From Sporodiniella umbellata (taxonomy: Eukaryota; Mucoromycota; Mucoromycetes; Mucorales; Rhizopodaceae), in NCBI GenBank assembly GCA_025677835.1, contig JAIXMR010000116.1, positions 20,728 through 84,727 on the forward strand: 64,000 bases of DNA, in the 5' to 3' direction. Shown in pieces: positions 12,989-24,154 of this stretch (its first letter is position 1; every line of letters begins with the position of its first letter). A model generated the notes under the pieces. That model did not search any database. It was not told where the DNA came from and saw only the letters and a list, made by a program, of their open reading frames with translations. The position numbers and the translations under genes are program-made.

Positions 12989-14659
12989 AATAAAAGCATA
13001 GTGATATAGAATTCAAAACAGGAGAAAGAATGCAAATAGACATAGGAGACATATCGCATTAGATACGATTCCGTATATAATTCACTTATTGTTATTGCTC
13101 TTGATAATCAAAAAATGCCATGAGTTTTTAGTATTCAATAGCTTTGAGAATTGATGATTAGCCCCTTCTGTATACTCTTTAGTATTTTCGAAAGCGACTA
13201 ATCATTTTCCTTAAAGTATATCAACCTTTTCTAAAAAGTGGCAGATCCTTCCTACAACTCTACATATCAATTGAGTATGAAGAGCATATTGTGGTACGGC
13301 ACTTTATCTGAAGTATTGGTCAGTTCGCTTTCTCTTTAGCTTTTTTAAATCAGAAGGTTATTTGAATGCACGGTCTTTTTAAGAGTGTTATCTCATTGTC
13401 CAAGTAATGACCGTGTAGTCATCAATTAGCATGGTACTTTTATTAGGTTTTTTGCCAATTTCGTTTTTTGTTCTTAATCGATTTACATGATTCTTTTGAC
13501 AAAGTGTGTCTAGAGAACCGAAAAGTCTTGCGACAATATATATCAGGTTTATATCAAATTGAGTCTAAACTTTATTATATAGATCGCAAAATATGTTTTT
13601 TTTGGTACTGAGTGCTTTTGCTTTTTTTTCTGATCCAAATTGTTAAGAAAGCAAACCTCTATATAGCGTATTTTAATTACGACAACCTTGATTAATGATA
13701 CCAATTTAACTTGTACTGCTTATATTAGAATAAAATATATGGATACTAGCAGCCGTTGTCTTTCAAAAAAAAAAAAAAAAAAAAAGAAAAGATGTATCAT
13801 GCTGGTTCTTACAAAAAATGCTAGTAATATGAAAATCTAAAGTAATTATCTTGATAACCAGAGTTTCTCGGAAGAAAATTATAAAAAGAGGCAGTATTTA
13901 CTCCCATTCAAATTGAGCTCCACATTTTGTTCACAAAAACAAAAAGAGCTACTTTGTTTTCATTTTCCTCGTTCTCAGGCTTTGAGTAGAAGTTTTCGGC
14001 CGATAGTACTCGTTTTTTTGGAGGAGTAATACAGACAGAGCCTTTTGAAAGAACCTGTCTAGCAAGCAATGATCGAGCTAACAACTAGGCTCAAGAATGA
14101 GTATAAGACTATGAGAATACCGCTTTTAAAGAAGCAATGTGAAGTACTTCATCTGAAATAATGGTTACTTAAAAGCATTCCATCTGGATGGACTATTAGG
14201 ATCATACCCACCGTGATTAAAAGAAAAGTTATAGAAAAACTTGTTTGAAAAAAGAACCAGGGAGATGATGTATAAATAAAACAGCGACAGAACAAGAGAA
14301 GGAGCTGAAACTTTAGATCTCTTAGTTAAAACACCTGTTGTCTTAAAAATAAAAATTAGACTTATTCAAATGGCCCAAGAACAATAATAACAGCTTTATT
14401 TGTGTCTAATCATTCTACTAAAGATTTTCCGTAACGCATTCTGATCTTTGCCGTTTTATAAAACTCTCTAAAGTTGAACCCTGCTGTTTATCAGTACGAT
14501 TACGAGAAAGAAAAAAAACCAGAAAGTGAGTAGAACATGTGTTTTAAAATGAAACTCCCAAAAAAGGCTCTTTATTGATGACACTACACAAATAAAATAA
14601 AAACCTACATAATAAAAAAAATTAATTTGTCTTTTCTCTTTTTTTATTATTTTGAAATC
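12989..14659. other. Intergenic, 1.7 kb
   Basis: AT-rich, stops in all frames, only short spurious ORFs. Contains an A21 run at about 13765-13785. No tRNA or protein similarity noticed. Confidence 0.5.
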
Positions 14660-17496
14660 ATGGAAGTAGTACAAGTCCAACCCAGAGATTCTTATTTATA
14701 CAATATTTACGTGCCCACAAAGGGTACAGCCATAAGGTGGTCTTTTACAACTCGTCGTAATAACATATCGTTTGGCATATTCCGAAGAAAAGAAAAAGAG
14801 CCTTTGCCCAACTCTTCTGATATCGTATTTCGGGCACAGCATCAACCATTGCAAAAAAGGCAAATGTCAGTTGTCTCCATTGAGTCAAATCACGGTAATT
14901 GTTATTGTTATTATTGTTGCTTTAGTCGAAAATTAATCCCTATAGCTTTTCTTTGTAGATGTTATTTCCATAGACGACGATATCGAAGCAACTTATGCCA
15001 CTCAAAACAGCCAACACACCAACAGACCTCGATCAAAATCTGTGGCAACAGTTAAATTAAAGGAAGGCGGTTTAGACGAGATAGTTCCTATCCAGAATTT
15101 TCAATCATCCTCGCAAAAAATAGAGGGAACATACGAAGTTGAAAGCCCAGGAAATTATGTGCTAGTTTTTGGTAATACAACCATTGTTACTATGACAAAT
15201 TTTTTCCTAATTAGTAAATCATTAGACAATACTTTCTCCAGAAATACACCAAAAATGCTGACCTACACTATTGCCTTGGGTAACCCTGAAGATGTAAAAG
15301 AGCATAAAGACGAAGTTTCGGGGTGGTTACTAAAGAAAAAAAGAAAGAGAATGCAAGGTGAATATTAGCTGCAAAAATGAGTACTTTGCCTCTGACATCA
15401 TTGGATAGGTTGGGCAAAGAGATGGTTTACCCTCTCTCCTACGGGTGTTTTATCGTACTCTACCTCTCCTGGTAGTGTTATCCGAGGCTCTATCCAGATC
15501 ATTGTATCTACAATTTCATATAACCCCAAGCTAAGGCAGTTCCACATTGATTCTGGAACAATGATATATCACTTGAAAACATTAACAATGGAGGATTTTG
15601 ACTCATGGTCTGAAGCACTAAAAGGGAGAAATTTTAACGAGCCTTCCCCTGACCAGCTGGTGCCTCCTATGCAGAGTAACATTAGTCTTTCCACTGCTAA
15701 ACGTGTTTCTTCTCGCAATTTGAGTGTTTATAACCAGAGTGATAAAAAGCTGAAAGCGGATATCGAGCAGGGTGTAGAAATGTCCTCTAGCCACCAGCAC
15801 ACTATTAATCAATTAATGGAGATACTTGACGACATCAAACAATACCTTCCTCCAGAGGCCCTAGACCGTCTGGAACACCAAAAAACCATGGTCATTTCAG
15901 GTGCTCAGGAGCAGGCAGTGCAGTGGCTCAATGCACAGAATTGCCTTTTAAAGAGTCGTGGCTCAGGATCTGTTACACCTGTACCTACACAAGAAAGTGC
16001 CATTCTAGAAAGGGATGAACACAATTTGCATAGAGCTGCAAGTTTTTATTCACAAGCTTCAGGCTATTCAGAGCAATTCTACGATGCCCAAGATATTGAC
16101 ATCAGTGAGGATGAGGACGACTCTATTGTTGATCAAACTTCAAGTATAGAGTATGACAATGGAAGTAGCGAAGAAGAAACAGGTAGGACTAACAAGCAAC
16201 TAACAATGACACTTACACGCCATGCAATGCCCGTAGATAGTCGTGATAGTTCGAGTGCTGAAACTTTGAACCTACAAGAAAACAACAATGTTCAAAGACG
16301 TACACAGCTGCCCTGTCCAGCAGAATCTGATGCTGGGTCAGCTTTGTCAGTGATTAGGAAGAATGTGGGCAAAGACCTTTCGACTATTGCGATGCCAATT
16401 ACTATGAACGAACCCCTAAATATGCTACAAAAATCATGTGAAGAGTTGGAATACTGCGAGCTGTTAGAAAAGGCTTCAACTCTATCCGATCCTATTGAAC
16501 GTTTGATGTATGTTACTGTCTTTTCCATTTCAACATATGCCTCTACACAGCACCGCACCGGGCGAAAGCCTTTCAACCCTATGATGACAGAAACATACGA
16601 GAGCATTCGTCCCGACAAGGGTTTTCGTTTTGTTTCTGAAAAAGTCTCCCATGTACCACTTACTATTGCCACACACGCAGAAGCTAAGGGGTTTAAGTAT
16701 TGGCAATCAACTGAAATTAAAAGCAAGTTTTGGGGCAAGTCTATGGAGTTTATGACAGAAGGCACTTTTCATGTCAGTCTGACTGGGCAGACTGACCACT
16801 ATACCTTCTTCAAACCTTCAAGCTGGATGAAAAATATGATTGCAGGCGAAAAGTATTTGGAGCACTCAGGTGAATGTAAAGTAACAAATCAAACCACAGG
16901 GGATTACGCCACTGTAGTTTTCAAAGAGGGAACCGGAGGTGGGCTGTTTGGTGCACCTACAAAACGAAATGATGTGGTGGCTACTATCTATGACTCTCAA
17001 GGAAACAAAAAGAGACGTGTCACAGGAAAATGGAGTGAAACTCTAGTTGAAGAAGTGGATTTGGACAAAAATAAACTATCCGTGTTATGGACGGCTCATC
17101 CTCCTGGAGTACCTGATCATGCAAAGTACTATGGGTTTACAAAATTTGCTACTGAGCTTAACGAAATTACAGAGCTAGAAGATAAAAAGCTGCCTATAAC
17201 AGATACTCGCTTACGTCCTGATCAACAGTTATATGAACAGGGTAAAGTATTCTTTACATTGTATTCTGTTCACTGTTCTCATTTTAATGTTCATAGGCCA
17301 AGTGGACGAAGCCGACAAAGAAAAGCTTAGAATTGAGCAGCAACAAAGAGAAAAGCGAAAGGAGTTTGAGAATGCTGGTGTCGAATGGAAACCTCGTTGG
17401 TTCACTCGTGAAGGTGATGAATGGGTGTATTCCGGACACTATTGGCAAGCGCGCGAGACTGGCCAATGGCCAAAAGATATGTTCCCTCTTTGGTAA
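14660..17496 (+). CDS. Oxysterol-binding protein-related protein, Osh3-like (GOLD-PH-FFAT-ORD)
   Basis: A lipid-exchange protein expected at ER-plasma membrane contacts. Four exons (14660-14894, 14959-15357, 15409-17241, 17297-17496) give 888 residues. The GOLD-like domain is at about 1-195 (RDSYLYNIYVPTKGTAIRW ... SPGNYVLVF). A PH domain at about 200-310 starts SGWLLKKKRKRMQG and continues WAKRWFTLSPTGVLSY. An FFAT-like motif, EQFYDAQD, lies at about 433 within acidic sequence; FFATs bind ER-anchored VAP/Scs2. The ORD starts near EPLNMLQKSCEELEYCELL (about 545) and ends with GVEWKPRWF and DEWVYSGHYWQARE. The GOLD+PH+FFAT+ORD order is that of Osh3. The ORD signature EQVSHHPP is altered here to EKVSHVPL (about 621), losing the second His that normally contacts the PI4P phosphate. 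The first ATG used is 14660; an upstream in-frame extension is Phe-rich and unlikely. Confidence 0.92.
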
Positions 17497-17534
17497 ATAG
17501 ATTACAATAAATATATATTTCTTTTTTTTTTTCG

Positions 17535-17559
17535 AAAAAAAAAAAAAAAAAAAAAAAAA
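17535..17559. repeat. A25 homopolymer after ORP gene
   Basis: Uninterrupted A run between the convergent ORP and COX7 genes, one of many such runs in this window. Confidence 0.8.
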
Positions 17560-17663
17560 CTGCATTTGAGAAACTTTACAAAGATGATATATGAGAGAAA
17601 TACAAAATAAGAGCCTATTTTTTATAAGGTAATATTGAAAAATAGTTGATCTAAGCAGAGAAT

Positions 17664-18005
17664 TTATTTCTTGCCCTAATAAAATTTCATTAAAAATCAA
17701 AAAAAAATCGTATGTTACAATCAATCATAAAAAAAAACAATAATAATAAAAAGAGACTTACACGAGCCATGTTGACAGCACCATAGAGGGCACCGGCAAG
17801 ACCAACGCTGAGAACAGCGAAAGTAGAGTAAACAAAGAGCTTGTCTCTGGGACCACGGAGGAACAAGAGTGTGTTGGAGGGAGCCTAATTTAAATCGTTT
17901 ATGTTTTAAAAAAATTCTTTTTATAAAATCTGCTTTAGAATGTCGTTTTACTTGAAAGTATCTTTGGTTAGCGAGAACGGTGTTAGGTCTGTTGACAAGA
18001 GACAT
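17664..18005 (-). CDS. COX7: Cytochrome c oxidase subunit 7 (COX7/VIIa type)
   Basis: Small nuclear-encoded subunit of mitochondrial complex IV. Three exons (18005-17952, 17884-17762, 17675-17664) give 62 residues, the usual size for fungal Cox7. The sequence begins MSLVNRPNTVLANQRYFQ, then APSNTLLFLRGPRDKLFVYS, and one membrane helix (TFAVLSVGLAGALYGAVNMA). The last exon encodes only GKK and the stop, after an 86-nt intron. The FLRGPRD turn before the helix is the family hallmark. It converges on the ORP gene, with 167 bp between stops. Confidence 0.85.
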
Positions 18006-19103
18006 TTTTGATTTGTATTAATGAAAGAAAGAAAATACGAAAATGATATGTATTAGAAAAAACTGCCAGGTTAATCTGACCATGAAATAGGTTTGATGAC
18101 GCAAATAGTAAACTGGGTCAATTTACATGTACATTACAATGGCGGAGCCTAAGCTTTTTTTTTTTTTTTTTAATTCAAGAAGCTGCTTACTGGAGAGAAA
18201 AACATAACACTCTCTAGATAAAAATTGAATAGAACAGCATTTAAATTACGACTCTAACCGCTTTTATGAAAGAAGTGTATAAGAAGCGAGAATTCATGGT
18301 GTAATTTTATTTGTAAAAATCATGTTTCCGAGTGTTGTCACAGCAAACAAAACAAAAACGGTATTTTAAACCCCATTTTGGAAAGCATTATCACAAGCTG
18401 ATTGCATTTGGTGAAAAGCGTTGCACTTTTACAACATCAGCAGTACTGTAGAGTTTTCAAGAGATAACCTCCAGATCTTTTCTTTTTATGAAAGCTGGCA
18501 AGTGAAAAGGTCACGGCAAAAAGCCAAGTAAAAGAGTATACCCTACTGATTAAAAGCAAAAAGAAGAAAAAAAATAAAGCTTTGAGTTTTTGGACTATTT
18601 TGTACGTGGCGATAGGAAGCCAACACATTTGTCAGAAATAGATTTATAGTACTTCAGCAATGCGCATGTACGTTTCTCACAAAGTTTGTTTTGTTCGTTG
18701 GTACTGCTCTTTATGGCAGTAACTAGAATTTATGAGTGTTTGCAGAAGAGCCTGAGGTAACAACTAAGCTGTATTCTTTCAAATCTGTTTAAAAACTTTT
18801 ATAGTTGAAACAAAGTCTGGTAAGGATAATACCATTACAGGGCTTGCATTATGTTAAAGTCTCTATCGTCAAACGTTAAGTTGTTACTTCTAGAGTGTTT
18901 AAACAATACAATGGAAGAGTAAGATATCTTTTGCAGAAGGGTGAGTTCAAAATAAGCTTTTAGCTCGGCAAGCTCCAACTCGAAAAAGTCCGACCCGGGA
19001 GGCTCCCCTACTTCTTCACTCTTGTAAGTGCTTATTCTGAAAGCAAAGAAGCAATCCCGAAAGCCCTCCTTTCCAGAACCGTTGGCAGATCAATCTCTTA
19101 AAA
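18006..19103. other. Intergenic between COX7 and uL23
   Basis: Divergent region of 1.1 kb. There is a T tract near 18157-18170 and an unusually GC-rich patch (about 18960-19060, with CCCGGGAGG) just before the ribosomal-protein gene, which may be a promoter element. No ORF or RNA gene recognised. Confidence 0.45.
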
Positions 19104-19788
19104 ATGGCAAACCAAGGTAACCATCACATACAACACCATGAAAAGCTTAGGAGGAAAGGGCAAAGAGCAATTGAGTCGATGGATTGGATTAGAGCGAAAA
19201 GCACGGCAGCATCTTTTTTTCCCCGTAAATACGAGAAATGGCCAACCATCAGCATGTTACATTTTTTGATTTTTCGACTCCAAATCCTTCAGTTTTTGCT
19301 GTCCTTTACCCTTTTTCTCTCGCTTTGCAAACATGAATAGCTCAGTATATTAAACGCGCTTTATAGCTTCCACCAAGGCTCTTAACGCCAAGAAGTCCGC
19401 CCTTAAGGGTGTTCACAGCAAGTCCGTCCGTAAGGTTCGCACTAACACCCACTTCCACATTCCCAAGACCTTGGTCACCCGACGTGCTCCCAAGTATGCT
19501 CGTAAGTCTGTTGCCCATGCTCCCCGTATGGATCAATACCGTATCGTCCGTCAACCTCTCAACACCGAGACTGCCATGAAGAAAATTGAAGACCACAACA
19601 CTTTGACTTTCATTGTCGATGTCAAGGCTAACAAGCACCAAATTAAGGATGCCGTCAAGAGACTCTATGATGTCGAAGTCGCCTCTGTTAACACCTTGAT
19701 CACCACTTCCGGTAACAAGAAGGCTTTCGTCCGCTTAACTGCCGACGTTGATGCTCTTGATGTTGCCAACAAGATTGGTTTCATTTAA
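19104..19788 (+). CDS. RPL25: Large-subunit ribosomal protein uL23 (L23a/L25)
   Basis: uL23 sits at the peptide tunnel exit of the 60S subunit and docks SRP and nascent-chain factors. Two exons: 19104-19116 (only 13 nt, MANQ plus one base) and 19367-19788, giving 144 residues. The mature part shows [33 protein letters not shown] and the C-terminal [18 protein letters not shown], all typical of eukaryotic L23a. Codon use is strongly biased to C-ending codons (AAG, GTC, ACC), as for a highly expressed gene and unlike its neighbours. The 250-nt intron directly after the start is the longest found in this window, a common arrangement in ribosomal-protein genes. It converges on eS12. Confidence 0.96.
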
Positions 19789-19819
19789 ATCATTAAAAGT
19801 CTCAAGGTTCCTTTCCATC

Positions 19820-19898
19820 TTTTTTTTTTTTTTTTTTTTTTTTGGAAAAGAAAACATGTCTTTCCACGCTGGTTTTTTTTTTTTTTTTTTTTTTTTTT
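19820..19898. repeat. Paired T24 and T26 homopolymers
   Basis: Two long T runs (19820-19843 and 19873-19898) separated by 29 bp, between the convergent uL23 and eS12 genes, probably in the 3' flanking region of one or both. Confidence 0.8.
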
Positions 19899-20000
19899 CT
19901 TAAAACAGCAAAGTGTCAATCAATTAAAAACAATTGTTTTGCGAAAGTGATGTAGGATGCGCCTTTTGTATAAAAGGAACTCAGGATACGGTTTCGTTTA

Positions 20001-20493
20001 TTAACGGGTCTTAAAATAGTCCAAAAGAACATTCATAGCTTCAGATTCCTCTCCAAAATCAGTGACAGCCACAGCAGAGCAGCCAACCACCTTACGGGCG
20101 TTTCCTTCTCTATCAATTTTGCACAAACCAACCCATTCACCGAGTTTCTTAGCATCAGCTACCTTAATAAGGTTAATGTTGTGCTCAGCACAAAGAGCCT
20201 CAATAAGTTTAAGGTACTCTTGTTCAGTGCAAGATTCACACAAAACAGCGAGATGAGCCTGGCGTCTATGAAATAATACCATTTATTGTTTGCACAGATC
20301 GCGTCATCGGATTCTCATTTCGGTTTTACCTGTCCAAAGCCTTGACAGCCTCCCTCAAGCCGCGAGCAAGACCATCGTGAACCAATGCACGACGAAGAAC
20401 CTCCTGGAGCGCGTCTTCAACAGACATGGCTCCATTCTTTGATTCAACAGCGATTTCAACTTCTTGGTTCTCAATAATCTCTTCTGCAGACAT
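20001..20493 (-). CDS. RPS12: Small-subunit ribosomal protein eS12
   Basis: A eukaryote-specific 40S beak protein. Two exons (20493-20330, 20265-20001) give 142 residues, standard for eS12. Recognisable parts: [31 protein letters not shown], then [20 protein letters not shown] and [20 protein letters not shown]. It ends DYFKTR. The start at 20493 matches eS12 proteins beginning MSAEE; the ORF continues upstream to 20571, but that sequence has no family resemblance and probably belongs to the leader. A possible 5'-UTR intron lies further upstream (a GTAAGAAC donor near 20605). Strong C-ending codon bias, as in uL23. Confidence 0.95.
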
Positions 20494-21171
20494 GGTTCTT
20501 CGGTTCTGTATAGGGCACTGCAAGTGAAGATGCTTTAATACCTTATCTAAGGCACACATAGATGCATCCATTCAATCCAACTGGATGTCAGACCATTGTT
20601 CTTACCTTAAGGGCTTTTTTCTAGAGAGAAAAAAAAAAAAAAAAAAGGATGGATGGAGGATTCTTAGGGTGATTGAACGATTCCCGTGAGCTGCCGGTAC
20701 TTGAATTGTACTTTAAAGTACTTTTGGTGTTTGATAATCATTTCTAAGCACTTTCAAGTGCCATGTTATGACACTCATGTCTTGAAGATAAACATACAGG
20801 CTTTTGCTTAAAGGCAATGTCTCTTACGAGTCCTTTTTTTTTTTTTTTTTTTTTATGGCAAGGTGTCACAATATACTCAAAGTGGGATTGATCTGCTATT
20901 GTCTCCGTTGTTTACACTCTAAAAGAAAAGTAGTAGTGTACTGTTAAAAAAACAAACAAAAAGTCAACAAGTTTAAATGAATGACTAGAGAAAAAAAAGC
21001 GACGATAGACAGAGATTTATGGTTAAACAAGCCGTTTGATGCTTCAAGATAGAGGATTTTGTTTCCTGCGGTTATTTAAAGCTGTCTACATGTTTCAACA
21101 AAAGGATAACTTTTTTTTTTTTTTTGGAAAAAAAAAAAAAAAAAACGGTTCTTTTTCATCTATCTGATTCA
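20494..21171. promoter_or_regulatory. Divergent promoter region, eS12 / ERG24
   Basis: 678 bp between divergent starts, with A and T runs near 20630-20646, 20837-20854 and 21112-21145. The last lies within about 30 bp of the ERG24 ATG. No other motif identified. Confidence 0.4.
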
Positions 21172-22722
21172 ATGTCGACTTTAAAAGAAAAGGCCCCACA
21201 AGAGTTGAATCCTAAAACACAGCATTATGAATTTCTAGGCCCTGCAGGTGCCTTTGGAATGACAGTTGCTTTACCCATGTTGGTATTATTTTTTGCAACC
21301 TGCTGCGATGCCACTGGTTATCCTTCTCAAGGTTTATTCGATGACTGGAAAGGGTTTCTCTATTCCAGAATCACCTTAGAGTACTGGCTGTCAGTGTTTT
21401 GTTTACAGGATTTCCTCATCTACTGTGGATTTGTCACTTTGTTGGCTGTGTTTTATATCAGCTTGCCTGGGGACAACGTCCCGGGTACCTTGCTCCGCGA
21501 TGGTTCGAAACTCAAGTACAAATTAAACGGTAAGTTGCCTTTTTGCAATACTTTCTAAAGAGTGTCTAGGCTTCTCATCTTTTCACACGACTTTGTTTGC
21601 GGCACTTTACTTTTTAAAGAGCAGTGGACTTCAACCTCTTGAATACGTTTATGACCATTACATTGGGCTTGCTTTTGCCTCGATTATATTCAGCTATCTT
21701 ATTTCTTTATTCGTCTACCTCAAAAGTTTCAGCCCTGACACGTTATTGGCTTTGGGCGGAAACACAGGCAATTGGCTTTACGATGTACGTGATGGGTATA
21801 ACACTACTTTTTTTTTTTTGGAGACAAAAAGACATTTGAGGGGTGAAAGATCAATGTTCTAATGCCTGCATTATCATTAGTTCATGATTGGAAGAGAGCT
21901 TAACCCTAGAATTGGAGATTTTGATATCAAATTTTTTACTGAGCTTCGGCCGGGATTGATTGGCTGGTTAATGATCAATTACTGTTTGGCAGCCAAGCAA
22001 TATGCAGACCTTGGATATATTACCAACACCATGGCCCTAGTTCAATTTTTCCAGTCGTGGTATGTGATTGATTCTCTGTGGAATGAAGAGGCTGTTTTGA
22101 CCACGATGGATATTACAACAGGTAACTCAAAAATAAGAAACGCTTTAGGCCAAAGGTTTAACCTACTTTATGCAAGATGGTTTCGGATTTATGCTCGCTT
22201 TTGGGCTGTATACATGGGTACCTTTCACCTACACTCTTCAAGCGCGATACTTGGTTGACTTTCCCCGCTCAGCAAGTTGGTTCGAATTTGCTGGTATCCT
22301 CTTTTTGAACTTCTTGGGTTATTACATTTTTAGAAGTGCCAATTCACAAAAGAATGAATTCCGTGCGTTCCCTAATAGCCCCAAAAGCCAAAGTAAACAA
22401 TAGAGATCCAAAAGGAGTCCACCCCGCTGATAGCTATTTATGTATAGAGTTAAGGTATATGAAGACTGAAGCAGGAAGCAAGTTGATCGTTTCAGGATGG
22501 TGGGGTATGTCACGCCACATCAACTATTTTGGCGATTGGCTCATGGCTTTGTCATGGAGTTTACCTTGTGGATTTGGTTCAGTCATTCCCTACTTTTATC
22601 CTGTTTATTTTGCTATTCTTTTACTTCATCGTGAAAGAAGAGACGATCACAAATGCAGAACAAAATACGGAAAAGACTGGGAAAAATATTGCCAGACAGT
22701 GAAATACAGAATTATCCCAGGT

Positions 22723-22753
<31 letters not shown>

Positions 22754-22785
22754 CCTTTCATTCCTTGTAACTAATAGTTCAATAA
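21172..22785 (+). CDS. ERG24: Delta(14)-sterol reductase
   Basis: Reduces the C14 double bond after lanosterol C14-demethylation in ergosterol synthesis, using NADPH, in the ER membrane. Six exons: 21172-21529, 21570-21784, 21881-22121, 22177-22362, 22406-22720, 22778-22785, giving about 440 residues. The N-terminus [17 protein letters not shown] is typical of Erg24, followed by many hydrophobic helices. Diagnostic motifs are [29 protein letters not shown], the [16 protein letters not shown] block and the C-terminal [21 protein letters not shown]. Intron 4 is uncertain: donor 22363 with acceptor 22405, or donor 22367 with acceptor 22403; both keep frame. The last exon is only 8 nt and gives IIPVQ, replacing the usual aromatic end after IIP. 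An ORF starting at 21124 is a leader read-through. Confidence 0.93.
22725..22753. repeat. T29 homopolymer in last ERG24 intron
   Basis: A run of 29 T within intron 5 of ERG24, upstream of its 8-nt last exon; it resembles an over-extended polypyrimidine tract. Confidence 0.8.
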
Positions 22786-24154
22786 AGGTGTGTATTAGAC
22801 CAGGCTGGAATTTGCGTCTATCGAATAAAGTAAATAATTTATCTCAGAACTTTATAACACTAGCTTATCCTTGACAGCTTTTTCTCCTTGATGTTTTCCT
22901 TGTTTCTAACACTGTCCCTATGTAACTGCTTGTTTTGGAAGAAGAAAAAAAAAAAACTCCCCCCAATTAGCCATAGAGAGCAAGAAGAATAAAAGTAACT
23001 TTTCTAACCAAAACTAGCTAATCTATCACTCCCTCTTTTAGTGTCTTTTACTCTGCCGGATCGTCATCCATCACCTTGTTTTTTTTTTTTTTTTTTTTTT
23101 TTTCAACCTTTGCTTCAACCTTTGCTCCCTAAAAAACAACCCAACTATCGATCTAGACATGTTGTGTAGCATCTGGTAGGGAGTACGCAATTTTCTCAAA
23201 AAGGAAAGTAGATTACAACCTAATTCAAAATACATGTTGAGCTAAAGTTACTTGGGGTTTGTTGTCAAATCCAAAGATGCTCAACAAACAATTTTTTACT
23301 GCGGGCTCTTGCAAAAACAAAAGGCTTTTCTAAAAGAATGTTGAAGAGTAAACAACTGTTGATTGTACAATAAAAAACAACTGTTACAAAAGGACAGTAA
23401 AGAGTACAGTAAGATGTACTACGAGAAAAAGTTTAAAGCAGCACTAATAAGGCAGCGTAAGTTCGGGGTCTAGTGCAGCTCATAGTTTGTAAAAGAATAA
23501 CGCCCGTACATACACAGTTATCGCACTCAAGCATTACTTCCGGCACAGGTTTAGTTCGTAGCTTTGGAAAGAGACAATTAAGAACCTTTTTTTTTTTTTT
23601 TTTTTTTTATCTTTTTGGAACGGCTGCATGAAGTTGGTTTTGGACATACTTTTTTTTTTTTCTTAAAAAGATAAAAGGTTGCTGAATTAGGCTACTGCAA
23701 GCTGTTGAAAATTTAACAAACAGTTAATGATCTTTTGAGCTTTTTAAATTGAATATACAACACTACCAGTCTGCATACAGAAGCCTTTTTTTTTTAATAT
23801 GGGATATGGAAAGAAAAGGAAGCAGAAAGTTTTCCATGCATATGTCTACGCATACATTGAAAATCTCTTATTTCTTTACTAGAGTCAGTCTATCTGTATA
23901 CAGCGCACTCCAAAAGTAGAAAAGATTGGCTCGAGTCGTAGCAAAATTCAACTGGGTTCTAAAAAGCATGTGTAGCCCACTTTTTGACGGAATAATTTTT
24001 TTTTTTTTGAAACAGCGAGTAAAAAAAAAAAAGTGCATTTTATGCCTACTCGTGTGTGGGAAACGATTACTTATTTAAACGCTTAATTTTCTTTTGCTTT
24101 TTCTATTTTTTTTCTATTTTTTTTTTTTCTTCTTTTTATACTTGACTTATAAAT
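22786..24154. other. Intergenic, 1.4 kb
   Basis: No gene recognised. Contains a T25 run (about 23079-23103) followed by a short direct repeat (CAACCTTTGCT occurs twice near 23104-23126), another T run near 23587-23608, and T-rich sequence up to the aldehyde dehydrogenase start. Confidence 0.5.
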
